The position numbers were made by a program, and so were the translations under genes. Below, in pieces: positions 8,678 to 16,332 of a stretch of 64,000 nt of DNA (positions are counted from its first letter, which is position 1; every line of letters begins with the position of its first letter). The stretch lies in NCBI RefSeq assembly GCF_028330985.1, contig NZ_JAQMUE010000105.1:1-64000 (forward strand), in the 5' to 3' direction. The notes beneath the pieces are model-generated. The model was given only the letters and a program-made list of their open reading frames with translations, did no database searches and was not told where the DNA came from. Source of the stretch: Roseofilum reptotaenium CS-1145 (GTDB taxonomy: Bacteria > Cyanobacteriota > Cyanobacteriia > Cyanobacteriales > Desertifilaceae).

Positions 8678-9556
8678 ATGATTGGTCTTGAGATTGGGTG
8701 GAATAGTTCTATTTTGCCCTTAGCCTTTGAATTTGCCTCTCCTGGCCCGATTATTTTCCAAATTGGTAATTTGGCGATCCGTTGGTATGGCTTGTTAATT
8801 GCTTCGGCAGTCTTGTTGGGAGTAACCTTGTCCCAGTATTTGGCTCAACGTCGTGGTGTGCATCCCGATGCGATCTCAGATGTAGCGATTTGGTTAGTGC
8901 TGGGGGCGATTCCTGCGGCGAGACTGTACTATGTGTTATTCCAATGGCCCAATTATGCTGACCGTCCAGGGGAGATCTTCGCTATTTGGAAAGGGGGAAT
9001 CGCCATTCATGGAGCGATTTTAGGAGGACTGTTGGCTGTATTGATTTTTGCACGACTGAACCGGATTTCGTTTTGGATGTTAACGGATTTAGTTGCTCCG
9101 TCTCTAATTCTGGGACAGGCGATCGGGCGCTGGGGTAACTTTTTTAATTCAGAAGCCTTTGGTAAACCGACAGATTTACCCTGGAAGTTATTTATTCCCG
9201 TCGATCGCCGTCCCCTAGAATATGTTGAATTTGACTATTTCCACCCCACGTTTCTTTATGAATCGCTCTGGAATCTGCTAGTTTTTGCTCTGCTTCTGGC
9301 ACTATTCTTTTATAGCTTAAACCGCAAACCGCCCCTGAAACTGGGTACGATATTTATGGTGTATATGATTGCCTATAGCCTAGGTCGGGTCTGGATTGAG
9401 GGACTGCGTACCGATAGCTTAATGTTGGCAGAGTTCAGAATTGCCCAGTTGGTGAGTTTAGGGGCAATTTCTTTGGGGGTTTTGGGCTTGGTTTGGCTTT
9501 ATGGCTTCGATCGCCCGTTGCCGGATGTAGTGTCTACGACAGATAACAATGCCTAA
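8678..9556 (+). CDS. lgt: Prolipoprotein diacylglyceryl transferase Lgt
   Basis: Integral membrane enzyme that moves diacylglycerol from phosphatidylglycerol to the lipobox Cys of prolipoproteins. Visible hallmarks are RWYGLLI in the first membrane segment, the [12 protein letters not shown] stretch with its conserved His, the Lgt signature [13 protein letters not shown] and the C-terminal [14 protein letters not shown] prefer the ATG at 8678 because GGGGAAAGAG sits just before it and it avoids overlapping rlmN; the alternative ATG at 8654 would add eight residues and overlap rlmN by 22 bp. Seven membrane spans are expected. Confidence 0.93.
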   Translation: MIGLEIGWNSSILPLAFEFASPGPIIFQIGNLAIRWYGLLIASAVLLGVTLSQYLAQRRGVHPDAISDVAIWLVLGAIPAARLYYVLFQWPNYADRPGEIFAIWKGGIAIHGAILGGLLAVLIFARLNRISFWMLTDLVAPSLILGQAIGRWGNFFNSEAFGKPTDLPWKLFIPVDRRPLEYVEFDYFHPTFLYESLWNLLVFALLLALFFYSLNRKPPLKLGTIFMVYMIAYSLGRVWIEGLRTDSLMLAEFRIAQLVSLGAISLGVLGLVWLYGFDRPLPDVVSTTDNNA

Positions 9557-9579
9557 ATTGCAGCAAATGAGCCAAAAAA

Positions 9580-9606
9580 AGCCCCGGAGGCTAACCTCCA
9601 GGGGCT
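9580..9606 (-). terminator. GC-rich hairpin after lgt, U-tract on the minus strand
   Basis: AGCCCC-GGAGG pairs with CCTCC-A-GGGGCT around CTAA, with one bulged A. Seven A residues precede it (9574-9580) and no T-run follows, so it is a textbook intrinsic terminator for leftward transcription although lgt and the following TRAP genes run rightward. It probably also ends lgt transcripts less efficiently. Confidence 0.55.
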
Positions 9607-9685
9607 GGATCAGGGTGCATCTACCATTTCTTTATTCCCTTGAATCCCAAAACCGATCCGGAAGACTTGACCGATTTTTGTTCAT

Positions 9686-10249
9686 TTGTCTGTTCATAAC
9701 CTAGGAAAAGAGCACGTGGAATTCTTATTACGTCTATCTCGGAATATCGATCGCCTGAATGAGCGCATTGGCAGAGCGGCCTATTGGCTCACTTTGGTGA
9801 TGGTCGGAGTCGGTTCTTGGAATGTCTTTGGACGCTATGTGGGGCGGGCAGTTGGGCAAAATCTTAGCTCCAATGCCCTTTTGGAAATTCAATGGTATCT
9901 GTTCGATTTGGTGTTTCTTTTAGGCACAGCTTATACCCTGAAACACAATAATCATGTACGGGTGGATGTGATCCAAAGTCGCTTAACTCCGAAACAAAAA
10001 GCCTGGGTAGATTTAGTGGGTTCCCTACTCTTTTTAATTCCGTTTTGTACGATGATTCTCTTCTATTCTACTGGGTCAGTTGTCAACTCTTGGAAACTGC
10101 TAGAAAACTCCCCCGATCCTGGTGGTTTGGTGCGCTACCCGATTAAAACCATGATTTTGGTGAGTTTTGGTTTACTGATTCTACAAGGAATTTCCCAAGC
10201 AATTAAAAACTTAGACTTTGTTGTCAACCACTCCGACAAAACCGACTAA
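9686..10249 (+). CDS. TRAP transporter small permease (DctQ type)
   Basis: About 187 residues with four membrane segments and the DctQ-like features LEIQWYLFDLVFLLG and AYTLKHNNHVRVDV. It is the small membrane subunit that partners the large DctM permease in Na+-driven, binding-protein-dependent uptake of carboxylates. The longest frame starts with TTG at 9686; a GTG at 9716 preceded by AGGAAAAGAG is an equally good or better start. In Synechocystis the related Gtr system carries glutamate, which is a possible but unproved substrate here. The binding protein (DctP) is not beside it. Confidence 0.87.
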   Translation: MSVHNLGKEHVEFLLRLSRNIDRLNERIGRAAYWLTLVMVGVGSWNVFGRYVGRAVGQNLSSNALLEIQWYLFDLVFLLGTAYTLKHNNHVRVDVIQSRLTPKQKAWVDLVGSLLFLIPFCTMILFYSTGSVVNSWKLLENSPDPGGLVRYPIKTMILVSFGLLILQGISQAIKNLDFVVNHSDKTD

Positions 10250-10332
10250 TAACCAGTTTTCCCTATTCTCGATTACCGATTACTAGCCCATTTGATGATA
10301 GGGTATTCACATTCTGTTTCCCCTCATCTGAC

Positions 10333-11658
10333 ATGGCTTTGGATTGGCTTGGCCCTCTTATGTTTGTCGGAGCGCTGTTTCTGCTGGCGATCGGTTATCC
10401 GGTAGCTTTTTCCCTTGGCGCTACTGCTCTTCTGTTTACCCTCATCGGTATGGCAGTGGGGACGTTTGACCCTATCTTGTGGTCAGCGATGCCCGAGCAG
10501 ATTTTCGGCATCATGAAGAATTTTACCCTGCTGGCGATTCCCTATTTTATTTTCATTGGTTCGATGCTGGAAAAGTCCGGTATTGCCGAGAATTTGCTGG
10601 AAACCATGGGGATTTTGTTTGGCAGAGTGCGGGGGGGTTTAGCGATCGCCGTTATCCTAGTTGGAGCGCTTTTAGCTGCAACCACCGGAGTCGTCGCAGC
10701 AACCGTCGTGGCAATGGGTTTGATTTCTTTACCGACAATGCTGCGCTATGGGTACGATCGCTCCCTCGCTGCAGGAGTGATTACAGCATCGGGAACTCTA
10801 GGACAAATTATCCCCCCTAGCGTCGTGTTAGTGGTACTCGGAGACCAATTAGGGGTATCCGTTGGGGATCTATTTATGGGGTCATTAATTCCCGGTTTGT
10901 TGATGACCACAGCCTTTTTAATCCATGTATTGGTTATTGCTAATATCCGTCCCGATCTGGCTCCCCCCCTTCCGGCTGAAGTCCGCAAAGCGCCAGGGTT
11001 GGGAATGCGCGTCCTCAAAGTGATGATTCCGCCCATTTTACTGATCTTCATGATTTTGGGGAGTATCTTCTTTGGCATTGCCACTCCCACAGAAGCGGGT
11101 GCAGTGGGCTGTTTAGGGGCGATCGCCTTAGCCTCTGCCAATCACCAACTCACTTGGACCAGTTTGCAGGAAGTCTGCGATGTCACCTTACGCACCACTT
11201 GTATGGTGGTATTTATCTTAATCGGCTCCAAAGCCTTTAGTTTAGTCTTTCGCGGTTTAGGGGGAGAGCGTCTAGTCCGGGAATGGTTTACGAATCTACC
11301 GGGAGGAGCGATCGGATTTCTCATCATCAGTATGGCGATCGTCTTTATCCTGGGCTTTTTCATTGATTTCTTTGAAATCGTCTTTATCGTCGTTCCCATG
11401 TTTGTCCCCATCGCCCAACAATTTAACTTAGATTTGGTTTGGTTTGGCGTAATTTTGGGGGCTAATATGCAAACCTCTTTTCTCACCCCTCCCTTTGGCT
11501 TTGCCCTCTTCTATCTACGCGGTGTCGCCCCCCCAGAAGTGCGAACGGAGGAAATTTACCAAGGAGCTATTCCGTTTATTATTCTGCAATTAATTGTGAT
11601 GGTGTTACTGATTCTTTTCCCTGGTATTGTGAGCTTTTTACCTTCGTTGAAGTTGTAA
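10333..11658 (+). CDS. TRAP transporter large permease (DctM type)
   Basis: A 441-residue polytopic protein with about twelve membrane segments. The family pattern is clear: ITASGTLGQIIPPSVVLVV (re-entrant loop with the Pro pair), ATPTEAGAVGCLGA, and the second repeat ending in ANMQTSFLTPPFGFALFYLRG. It forms the transport channel with the DctQ protein 83 bp upstream; the substrate is probably a carboxylate or amino acid. It converges on the phycobilisome linker gene, and the intergenic gap contains an inverted repeat. Confidence 0.92.
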   Translation: MALDWLGPLMFVGALFLLAIGYPVAFSLGATALLFTLIGMAVGTFDPILWSAMPEQIFGIMKNFTLLAIPYFIFIGSMLEKSGIAENLLETMGILFGRVRGGLAIAVILVGALLAATTGVVAATVVAMGLISLPTMLRYGYDRSLAAGVITASGTLGQIIPPSVVLVVLGDQLGVSVGDLFMGSLIPGLLMTTAFLIHVLVIANIRPDLAPPLPAEVRKAPGLGMRVLKVMIPPILLIFMILGSIFFGIATPTEAGAVGCLGAIALASANHQLTWTSLQEVCDVTLRTTCMVVFILIGSKAFSLVFRGLGGERLVREWFTNLPGGAIGFLIISMAIVFILGFFIDFFEIVFIVVPMFVPIAQQFNLDLVWFGVILGANMQTSFLTPPFGFALFYLRGVAPPEVRTEEIYQGAIPFIILQLIVMVLLILFPGIVSFLPSLKL

Positions 11659-11754
11659 TCCCATTTCTCTTTAAGCTTGCCACTAATGTATCCTGAGGAA
11701 ACAAGGGACTTAGAGCAACCTATTAAGGGCATCTTCATAGAGAAATGGGATTAG
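11657..11754. repeat. Inverted repeat element; right arm also found at 17.9 kb
   Basis: AATCCCATTTCTCT (11657-11670) is exactly inverted as AGAGAAATGGGATT (11739-11752), about 68 bp apart. The right arm extended to 22 bases (11733-11754) recurs exactly, on the other strand, at 17869-17890. It fills the gap between the convergent TRAP and linker genes and overlaps the last base or two of the TRAP permease stop region. Confidence 0.7.
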
Positions 11755-11764
11755 GGCCAGAACA

Positions 11765-12781
11765 CTAACCGTTGAATATACGGCTGCGCCATTTATTCAA
11801 GCGAGCTTCTCCAATAGTGGCGTAGCGTCGGGTTTCAGCAAGCTGTTCTTGCAACAAGGCAATCAGAGCTGATTGTGCATCTGCCTGTTGTTGCAGGGAA
11901 GCCGATGTCTCCTCAGAAGCAGAGACCACCGAAGAGCGCCAATCACTTTTGGCTTGTGTTGCTCCGATCGCCGCAAAGGGGCGTAAATCGGCCAATTGCT
12001 TTTGCAAGCGATCGATTTCCTCCGCTTGCTCCTGCATCCTTTGCTGCAAAGCCAGGTCGTTAGCGGCTTGCTCTGCTGTAATGCGTGTTGTCGTCATGAA
12101 CTGATACTTAGGTCTGAGCACCTCTGCCAGGATTTCACTGACATCCTTGACCTTGAGCTGTCCATAGGGCGAATTTTGGATCAGGGCACGGGTCAATTGT
12201 GGTTTATTTTGAGTGGCCAAATCCTTATCGCTACTCGAAGCACTCCGCAGTAATTGCAACATATTCGTAAATTCCAGCATCGATTGCCCTGGCTGGGTGC
12301 GATAGCCCCGATAATAGGGTACAATGCTTTCCCCAAAGGTCGTCTGATACTCATCGCTATCCAAATAAGTATCAATATCGGCCTCAAACCCGCTCTGGTC
12401 CAAAACGGTGCTGTGGTAGCGCATTTCCTCGAAATTATCAGGCGCGCGTCCGAGTAGATGCTTAAAGTTCAGCTCGATTGCCCGGTATCGATAGCAATTT
12501 TCAAAGAAACGGGAACGATAGAGATCTGACTTGGCCACCTGGCGGACAAATTCGCGCACACTCAATTGTCCCCGTTTCAGTTGGGACTCAGGAACGGTAA
12601 GCCGCTCGCTTTCCATCACATGGGCATTGCCCAACACCTGGCGGTAAACTGCTCGGATCGCGATCTGGGCATCAGTATCCGAGAAACCAGAACACAGTTC
12701 AACCGGTGCGGTTTCCTTAAAAGGCTGGTATGCCTGATAGAATTGCGCCGATCGATCCTCTGATGGTGCGATAATCCCCAT
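11765..12781 (-). CDS. Phycobilisome linker polypeptide
   Basis: 338 residues. The N-terminal half is a phycobilisome linker domain (PF00427 type): FSDTDAQIAIRAVYRQVLGN, LSVREFVRQVAKSDLYRSRFFE, NCYRYRAIELNFKHLLGRAP and the YLDSDEYQTTFGESIVPYYRG segment. Such linkers organise phycobiliprotein hexamers in rods or join rods to the core on the thylakoid surface. The C-terminal part has no CpcD-type domain and no clear membrane span; instead a motif QLA-x2-R-x2-A-x-IG...WRS occurs twice (about residues 263-283 and 313-333). The ATG at 12781 is chosen because GGAGG lies 6 bp before it; a longer frame to 12862 has no support. It stands alone, so whether it is rod, rod-core or specialised cannot be settled. 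Confidence 0.88.
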   Translation of the reverse strand: MGIIAPSEDRSAQFYQAYQPFKETAPVELCSGFSDTDAQIAIRAVYRQVLGNAHVMESERLTVPESQLKRGQLSVREFVRQVAKSDLYRSRFFENCYRYRAIELNFKHLLGRAPDNFEEMRYHSTVLDQSGFEADIDTYLDSDEYQTTFGESIVPYYRGYRTQPGQSMLEFTNMLQLLRSASSSDKDLATQNKPQLTRALIQNSPYGQLKVKDVSEILAEVLRPKYQFMTTTRITAEQAANDLALQQRMQEQAEEIDRLQKQLADLRPFAAIGATQAKSDWRSSVVSASEETSASLQQQADAQSALIALLQEQLAETRRYATIGEARLNKWRSRIFNG

Positions 12782-12950
12782 GGAATTCCTCCAACTTAAT
12801 ATAAAATGTGAATAAACTTTTGTCTGCTTATTAAAAGTCGCGCAAGACAAGCTTAACAGCATGGCATGACAATATCAATGCTTAAAAGCTGTAAGGATCT
12901 GCAAAATCATTTATTCTCAAATAAAGCATTCATACCAATTCTCTATTTTG

Positions 12951-13076
12951 ATGAATATCTTGTTTTTAGGTGCGGGTGTCATTTTAGCGTTAATGACGAT
13001 CTCCATTATCCTCGATCTGGTTACCGCTCGTCGCTATGAGTCCTCCGCTTCCGTCGCCAACACCTACGACCAATAG
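12951..13076 (+). CDS. Small single-span membrane protein, 41 residues (candidate)
   Basis: ATG at 12951 opens a 41-codon frame: an N-terminal hydrophobic helix (ILFLGAGVILALMTISIIL) followed by a polar tail (DLVTARRYESS...TYDQ). It is divergent from the phycobilisome linker and is followed 60 bp later by a perfect intrinsic terminator, with no other rightward frame that this terminator could serve. That makes a dedicated transcript likely. Size and layout fit the small thylakoid or cell membrane subunits common in cyanobacteria, but I do not recognise the family, and no strong Shine-Dalgarno is visible. Confidence 0.5.
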   Translation: MNILFLGAGVILALMTISIILDLVTARRYESSASVANTYDQ

Positions 13077-13136
13077 ACAGAAGAAGGGATATTAGAATTT
13101 TACTGGGGCGAACCTCAAGGGGTTACAAGGCAGCTC

Positions 13137-13160
13137 AAAGGTCGCTATAGCGACCTTTTT
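13137..13160. terminator. Perfect palindromic intrinsic terminator
   Basis: AAAGGTCGCTA/TAGCGACCTTT (13137-13158) is a perfect 11+11 palindrome running into TTTTT. It would work in both directions; rightward it would end the 41-codon gene at 12951-13076. Confidence 0.8.
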
Positions 13161-13308
13161 CGGTGGTATTTTGCTGAAAACATCAACTGAAAGTTGGCGA
13201 TCGCTAAAAGAGGTAAAGTAGTTATGAGGAGATAATGACTTGAGAATGGGTTTGACAAGATTGGTAAAAGAATCTACCATAGGCGAGAATATTATTTAAA
13301 TATTTGAT

Positions 13309-13338
13309 GATAGAATACCATATTTTATCCTCTTTTTT
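13309..13338 (+). terminator. Hairpin with T-run, related to the 1682 hairpin
   Basis: GATAGAATA (13309-13317) pairs with TATTTTATC (13321-13329, one G-T pair) around CCA, followed by CTCTTTTTT. It resembles the minus-strand reading of the 1682-1708 hairpin base for base in most positions, including the T-run. No gene of its own lies just upstream. Confidence 0.5.
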
Positions 13339-13661
13339 CCGGCATTAAGCTAACATTCAACACTTCTGGTACATTGGCTACCAAATTAGATGAGCTTACC
13401 CTGTGTTTTATGCCCCGTTTTATCCTTAACTATCTCCCTGTGTTTTTCCGGCAACCATTCCTGAATTTATCCATAACTATTAAATCCTTTTGCTTCCTTA
13501 GAATTTGGAACAATTGAAAGACAGAAAAAACTCCAGGACAGACTGATTTTTTGACCTTTAATTAAGTTTCCCCTTACCCACCCTCACAGTCAAACGATCG
13601 ACACTTGGTTCTAACAATACACTTTACTCTGTACACGAGTGACGTTGCACAAGCATAAGAT

Positions 13662-13712
13662 GTGTAGCTGGGGAATCGAACCCCAGAGCCGCTTGTTGCT
13701 CTACCAAGGAGT
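13662..13712 (-). pseudogene. tRNA-like remnant (3' half intact, anticodon arm lost)
   Basis: On the minus strand a perfect T-arm (TGGGG-TTCGATT-CCCCA, 13669-13685) is followed by an acceptor-like GCTACAC, and preceded by a D-arm-like TTGGTAGAGC. Only about 11 bases separate D-arm and T-arm, too few for an anticodon arm, the D stem has a mismatch and the 5' acceptor strand GTGTAGC is missing. It therefore looks like a decayed tRNA rather than a working one. Confidence 0.5.
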
Positions 13713-13792
13713 CCAACTTAACCCAGTTGGAGAGGGTTGTGCCCGCTTCAGTTTGAGTGCTACCAACTTGTTCTATTTTAATTCTTTTGGGT

Positions 13793-14251
13793 TCATTCGA
13801 TCAAATCATGAGTCCAATTAGCCTGTTGGATTCTTGCATCTAAGATCCGATACTCCTTGGCTAATTTATCCGCAGATTTTTGGATATCGGCAACGGTAAC
13901 AGAACTAACAAATTTAATTTCGGTTTTACTATACCGATTAGACGTAGGGGTGGCTTCTGCGGCTAATCTAGTATACAAAGAATGTTTGAGTTTGAGATTA
14001 TCTCGTTGAGCTAATGCCTCTATCATAGAGAGACCATTGTCCAATTGGATTGCATTATTGGTTTGGGTTATTTTGACGACTAGCTTGCTGAATGCTTTTG
14101 CCGTTTTGTCATATTCCTTGAGTAGAGTATTGGGGTCTTCAGCAGGAGTATCTCCTTCTTGATGTTTGGCATTTCGTAGAATGCGATCGCGCAGTTCTTG
14201 CAACTGACGACTCAGTGCGGCTCTCTCTGTTAAGGCTTCTGCTAATTTCAT
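13793..14251 (-). CDS. DIP1984 family protein
   Basis: A 152-residue helical, coiled-coil-rich protein that begins MKLAEALTERAALSRQLQ and contains EGDTPAEDPN, TNNAIQLDNG.SMIEALAQRD and a C-terminal YRILDARIQQANWTHDL. These match the DIP1984 (septicolysin-like) family, whose function is unknown. It lies 18 bp downstream of the nuclease-like gene on the same strand and is probably co-transcribed with it. The tRNA remnant lies just past its 3' end, so this pair may have arrived as an accessory module. Confidence 0.8.
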   Translation of the reverse strand: MKLAEALTERAALSRQLQELRDRILRNAKHQEGDTPAEDPNTLLKEYDKTAKAFSKLVVKITQTNNAIQLDNGLSMIEALAQRDNLKLKHSLYTRLAAEATPTSNRYSKTEIKFVSSVTVADIQKSADKLAKEYRILDARIQQANWTHDLIE

Positions 14252-14269
14252 TTTGATATCGCTGTATAT

Positions 14270-14881
14270 TTATATATCTTCTGATTCTAGCAAACATTGA
14301 TGAAAGAGAGCGTTTATAACAGCAAAGAGTCGATCTAAATCACTGGTAATATAAGGAACTGAGTTACGGGTAAATTCATCTCCTTTGAGTTGTCCAAACT
14401 CCCAGACTCGACCATTAGAAACAATGCCAATAATTTTCTGTTCCCAATCTTCATTTATTTTCTGAATAGCTACCAATTCAGCCAGACATTGCCCCCACCC
14501 TTCCTCAAATTTATCTTGTTTGGCTTCGATAACCAGAAAATAGGGTTTATCAAAAATGAGATGACCTAAAGGATTGAGTCGAGCAACCACATAATCGGGT
14601 TGCCCGTAAAGGGCTTCATCATAAGTGAGTGTGGGGTGACTCCACAAGACTAATTTATCATAATAGGCTTTCCAAACTTCTTTTAAGATGGGGTAAATTA
14701 AGTTTTCACAAATGGCATATTCGGAATGATAAATGGCTCCATGGGTGAGGATGAAATCTAGGTCTTTGCGAAAACTTTCCTTAACCGTAAAGGGTACCTC
14801 TTGTACAAAGTTGGCGATACGATGCTTGATTTGGAATTTTTGGGCGACATCAGCGATACTTTTATATTGGCTAAAAGGCAT
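14270..14881 (-). CDS. Predicted PD-(D/E)XK nuclease-fold protein (HsdR-N like)
   Basis: 203 residues. The centre reads QPDYVVARL, then FLVIEAKQDKFEEGWGQCLAEL, which fits the D-x(n)-E-x-K active-site pattern and the following helix of PD-(D/E)XK domains related to the N-terminal part of type I restriction subunits. The protein has no helicase part, so it is not a complete HsdR. Small proteins of this type are common in cyanobacteria with no known function. Gene order with the DIP1984 gene suggests a two-gene operon. Confidence 0.65.
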   Translation of the reverse strand: MPFSQYKSIADVAQKFQIKHRIANFVQEVPFTVKESFRKDLDFILTHGAIYHSEYAICENLIYPILKEVWKAYYDKLVLWSHPTLTYDEALYGQPDYVVARLNPLGHLIFDKPYFLVIEAKQDKFEEGWGQCLAELVAIQKINEDWEQKIIGIVSNGRVWEFGQLKGDEFTRNSVPYITSDLDRLFAVINALFHQCLLESEDI

Positions 14882-14908
14882 AAATACAGCCTCCTATAGC
14901 GCGTAGCT

Positions 14909-16138
14909 TCATTCTTGTATCATACCTTGGCCGGCTAACCAGCCAGTTGTCCAAGCATTTTGGAAGTTGAAGCCGCCGGTAATGCCGTCGATATCGAGAA
15001 TTTCACCGGCAAAATGCAGGCCGGGACAACAGCGACTTTCTAGGGTTTTAAAGTTGACTTCTTTGAGGGGAATGCCGCCACAAGTGACAAATTCTTCTTT
15101 GAAAACGCCTTTGCCACTAATTTGATAGTGGTCTTGAGTAAGGGTTTGTAGGAGTTTATTCAGTTGTGTTTTGGAGAATTGCGCCCACTGTAGACGATCG
15201 CCAATTCCTCCTTTTTCCAGTAAATATTGCCACAGACGACGAGGAATCGGAACGGGACAATTCGCCCATAGGGTTTTTGCCCCTAATTGGGATTTAACCT
15301 TTAGCAGCAGTTCTCGCACATCATCCGGTCGAGATTGGGGTAACCAATTGACCCTCAAAGAGGTTTGATACTGAGTTTGTTTTAAATCTCTTGCGCCCCA
15401 AGCGGATAGCTTCAAAATTGCTGGGCCGCTGAATCCCCAATGGGTGATTAAAACCGGGCCGGTTTGGGTTAATTTTAGGTCTGGTAATTCGACTCGCGCT
15501 TCGGTGACCGAAATTCCGCTTAACTCGCGCAGTGCCGAATCATTAATTTTGAATGTAAACAGGGAAGGAACGGGAGGAATGAGGGTATGGCCGAGACGTT
15601 GAGCGAGTTGATATCCGCTCGGATGACTTCCCGTTGCGAGCAAAAGGCGATCGCCCTTCAGTTCCAGCAACTCTTGACCCGACTTCACCTGTACCCGAAA
15701 CTGACGATCTTCTATATTCACTCCCAGTACTGGGGAACGGGTATGGATCTCAACTCCCAGGGTTTTCGCTTGTTGGATTAAACAATTGGCGATCGTCTGG
15801 GAATCATCGGTGACGGGGAACATGCGGCCATCGCTTTCCGTTTTTAGAGAAACTCCGTGTGACTCAAACCAGGCGATCGTATCGCTCGGTTGAAACCGGG
15901 TAAACGCCCCCCGCAAGGCCTTTGCTCCCCTGGGATAGGACTGCACCAGAGCGGCCGGATCGAAGCAAGCATGAGTCACATTACACCGGCCTCCTCCAGA
16001 AATCAGCACCTTAGATAACAGGGTTTTGCCCGCTTCCAGGAGCATCACCTCAGTGTGGGGATGAGCAGTTTTGCAGGATATGGCTGCAAAAAAACCGGCC
16101 GCTCCCCCTCCAATAATCAAGATCCCATCATTACCCAT
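14909..16138 (-). CDS. BaiN/RdsA-like NAD(P)/FAD-dependent oxidoreductase
   Basis: A 409-residue flavoprotein of the HI0933/BaiN group. The N-terminal Rossmann motif is IIGGGAAGFFAAI; LISGGGRCNVTHA, LLLATGSHPSGYQLAQRLGH, THWGFSGPAILKLSAWGAR and the terminal FAGEILDIDGITGGFN are family landmarks. The biological substrate is not established for most members. The ATG at 16138 overlaps by one base the stop of the rubredoxin gene (TAATG), so translation is probably coupled and the rubredoxin could be its electron partner, an inference from position. Confidence 0.88.
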   Translation of the reverse strand: MGNDGILIIGGGAAGFFAAISCKTAHPHTEVMLLEAGKTLLSKVLISGGGRCNVTHACFDPAALVQSYPRGAKALRGAFTRFQPSDTIAWFESHGVSLKTESDGRMFPVTDDSQTIANCLIQQAKTLGVEIHTRSPVLGVNIEDRQFRVQVKSGQELLELKGDRLLLATGSHPSGYQLAQRLGHTLIPPVPSLFTFKINDSALRELSGISVTEARVELPDLKLTQTGPVLITHWGFSGPAILKLSAWGARDLKQTQYQTSLRVNWLPQSRPDDVRELLLKVKSQLGAKTLWANCPVPIPRRLWQYLLEKGGIGDRLQWAQFSKTQLNKLLQTLTQDHYQISGKGVFKEEFVTCGGIPLKEVNFKTLESRCCPGLHFAGEILDIDGITGGFNFQNAWTTGWLAGQGMIQE

Positions 16139-16299
16139 TAATCTTCTGGTTCAAAATCCTCTTTACCCACACCACAAACTGGACAGACCCAATCATCGGG
16201 AATATCTTCAAACGCTGTACCAGGTTTAATCCCACTATCGGGATCTCCTTCTTCGGGATCGTAGACATAGGCACAAACCGTGCAAACGTATTTTTTCAT
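16138..16299 (-). CDS. Rubredoxin, soluble 53-residue form
   Basis: Small one-iron electron carrier. The frame encodes [20 protein letters not shown] at the start and [15 protein letters not shown] at the end, giving the two CxxC iron-binding knuckles at the canonical spacing. A strong ribosome binding site (GGGGGAG) precedes the ATG at 16299. Unlike cyanobacterial RubA, which has a C-terminal membrane span and works in photosystem biogenesis, this protein stops after the rubredoxin domain. It is coupled through TAATG to the flavoprotein gene downstream. Confidence 0.93.
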   Translation of the reverse strand: MKKYVCTVCAYVYDPEEGDPDSGIKPGTAFEDIPDDWVCPVCGVGKEDFEPED

Positions 16300-16332
16300 A
16301 ACTCCCCCTTGAGTCTCTGAATAATCCCGATT

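Larger units (their letters stand above)
13077..13792. other. 716-bp stretch without a convincing gene
   Basis: It holds the palindromic terminator (13137-13160), a second hairpin with T-run (13309-13338) and a degenerate tRNA-like sequence on the minus strand (about 13662-13712). Between 13340 and 13660 the sequence is AT-rich with only broken short frames. The frames over 13092-13280 (minus) and 13639-13821 (plus) cover these RNA-type elements and are not taken as genes. Confidence 0.6.

Noticed and set aside
13092-13280. 62-codon minus-strand frame
   Set aside because: It runs through the perfect palindromic terminator at 13137-13160 and has no ribosome binding site or family similarity.
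13340-13530. Possible coding relic on the minus strand ending in NVPEVLNVSLMPEKRG
   Set aside because: Only about 34 codons between stops, AT-rich, and no recognised family; likely chance.
13639-13821. Plus-strand frame containing WGIEPQ
   Set aside because: WGIEP-type peptides are the classic false translation of the antisense of a tRNA T-arm, and the tRNA-like remnant lies exactly there.
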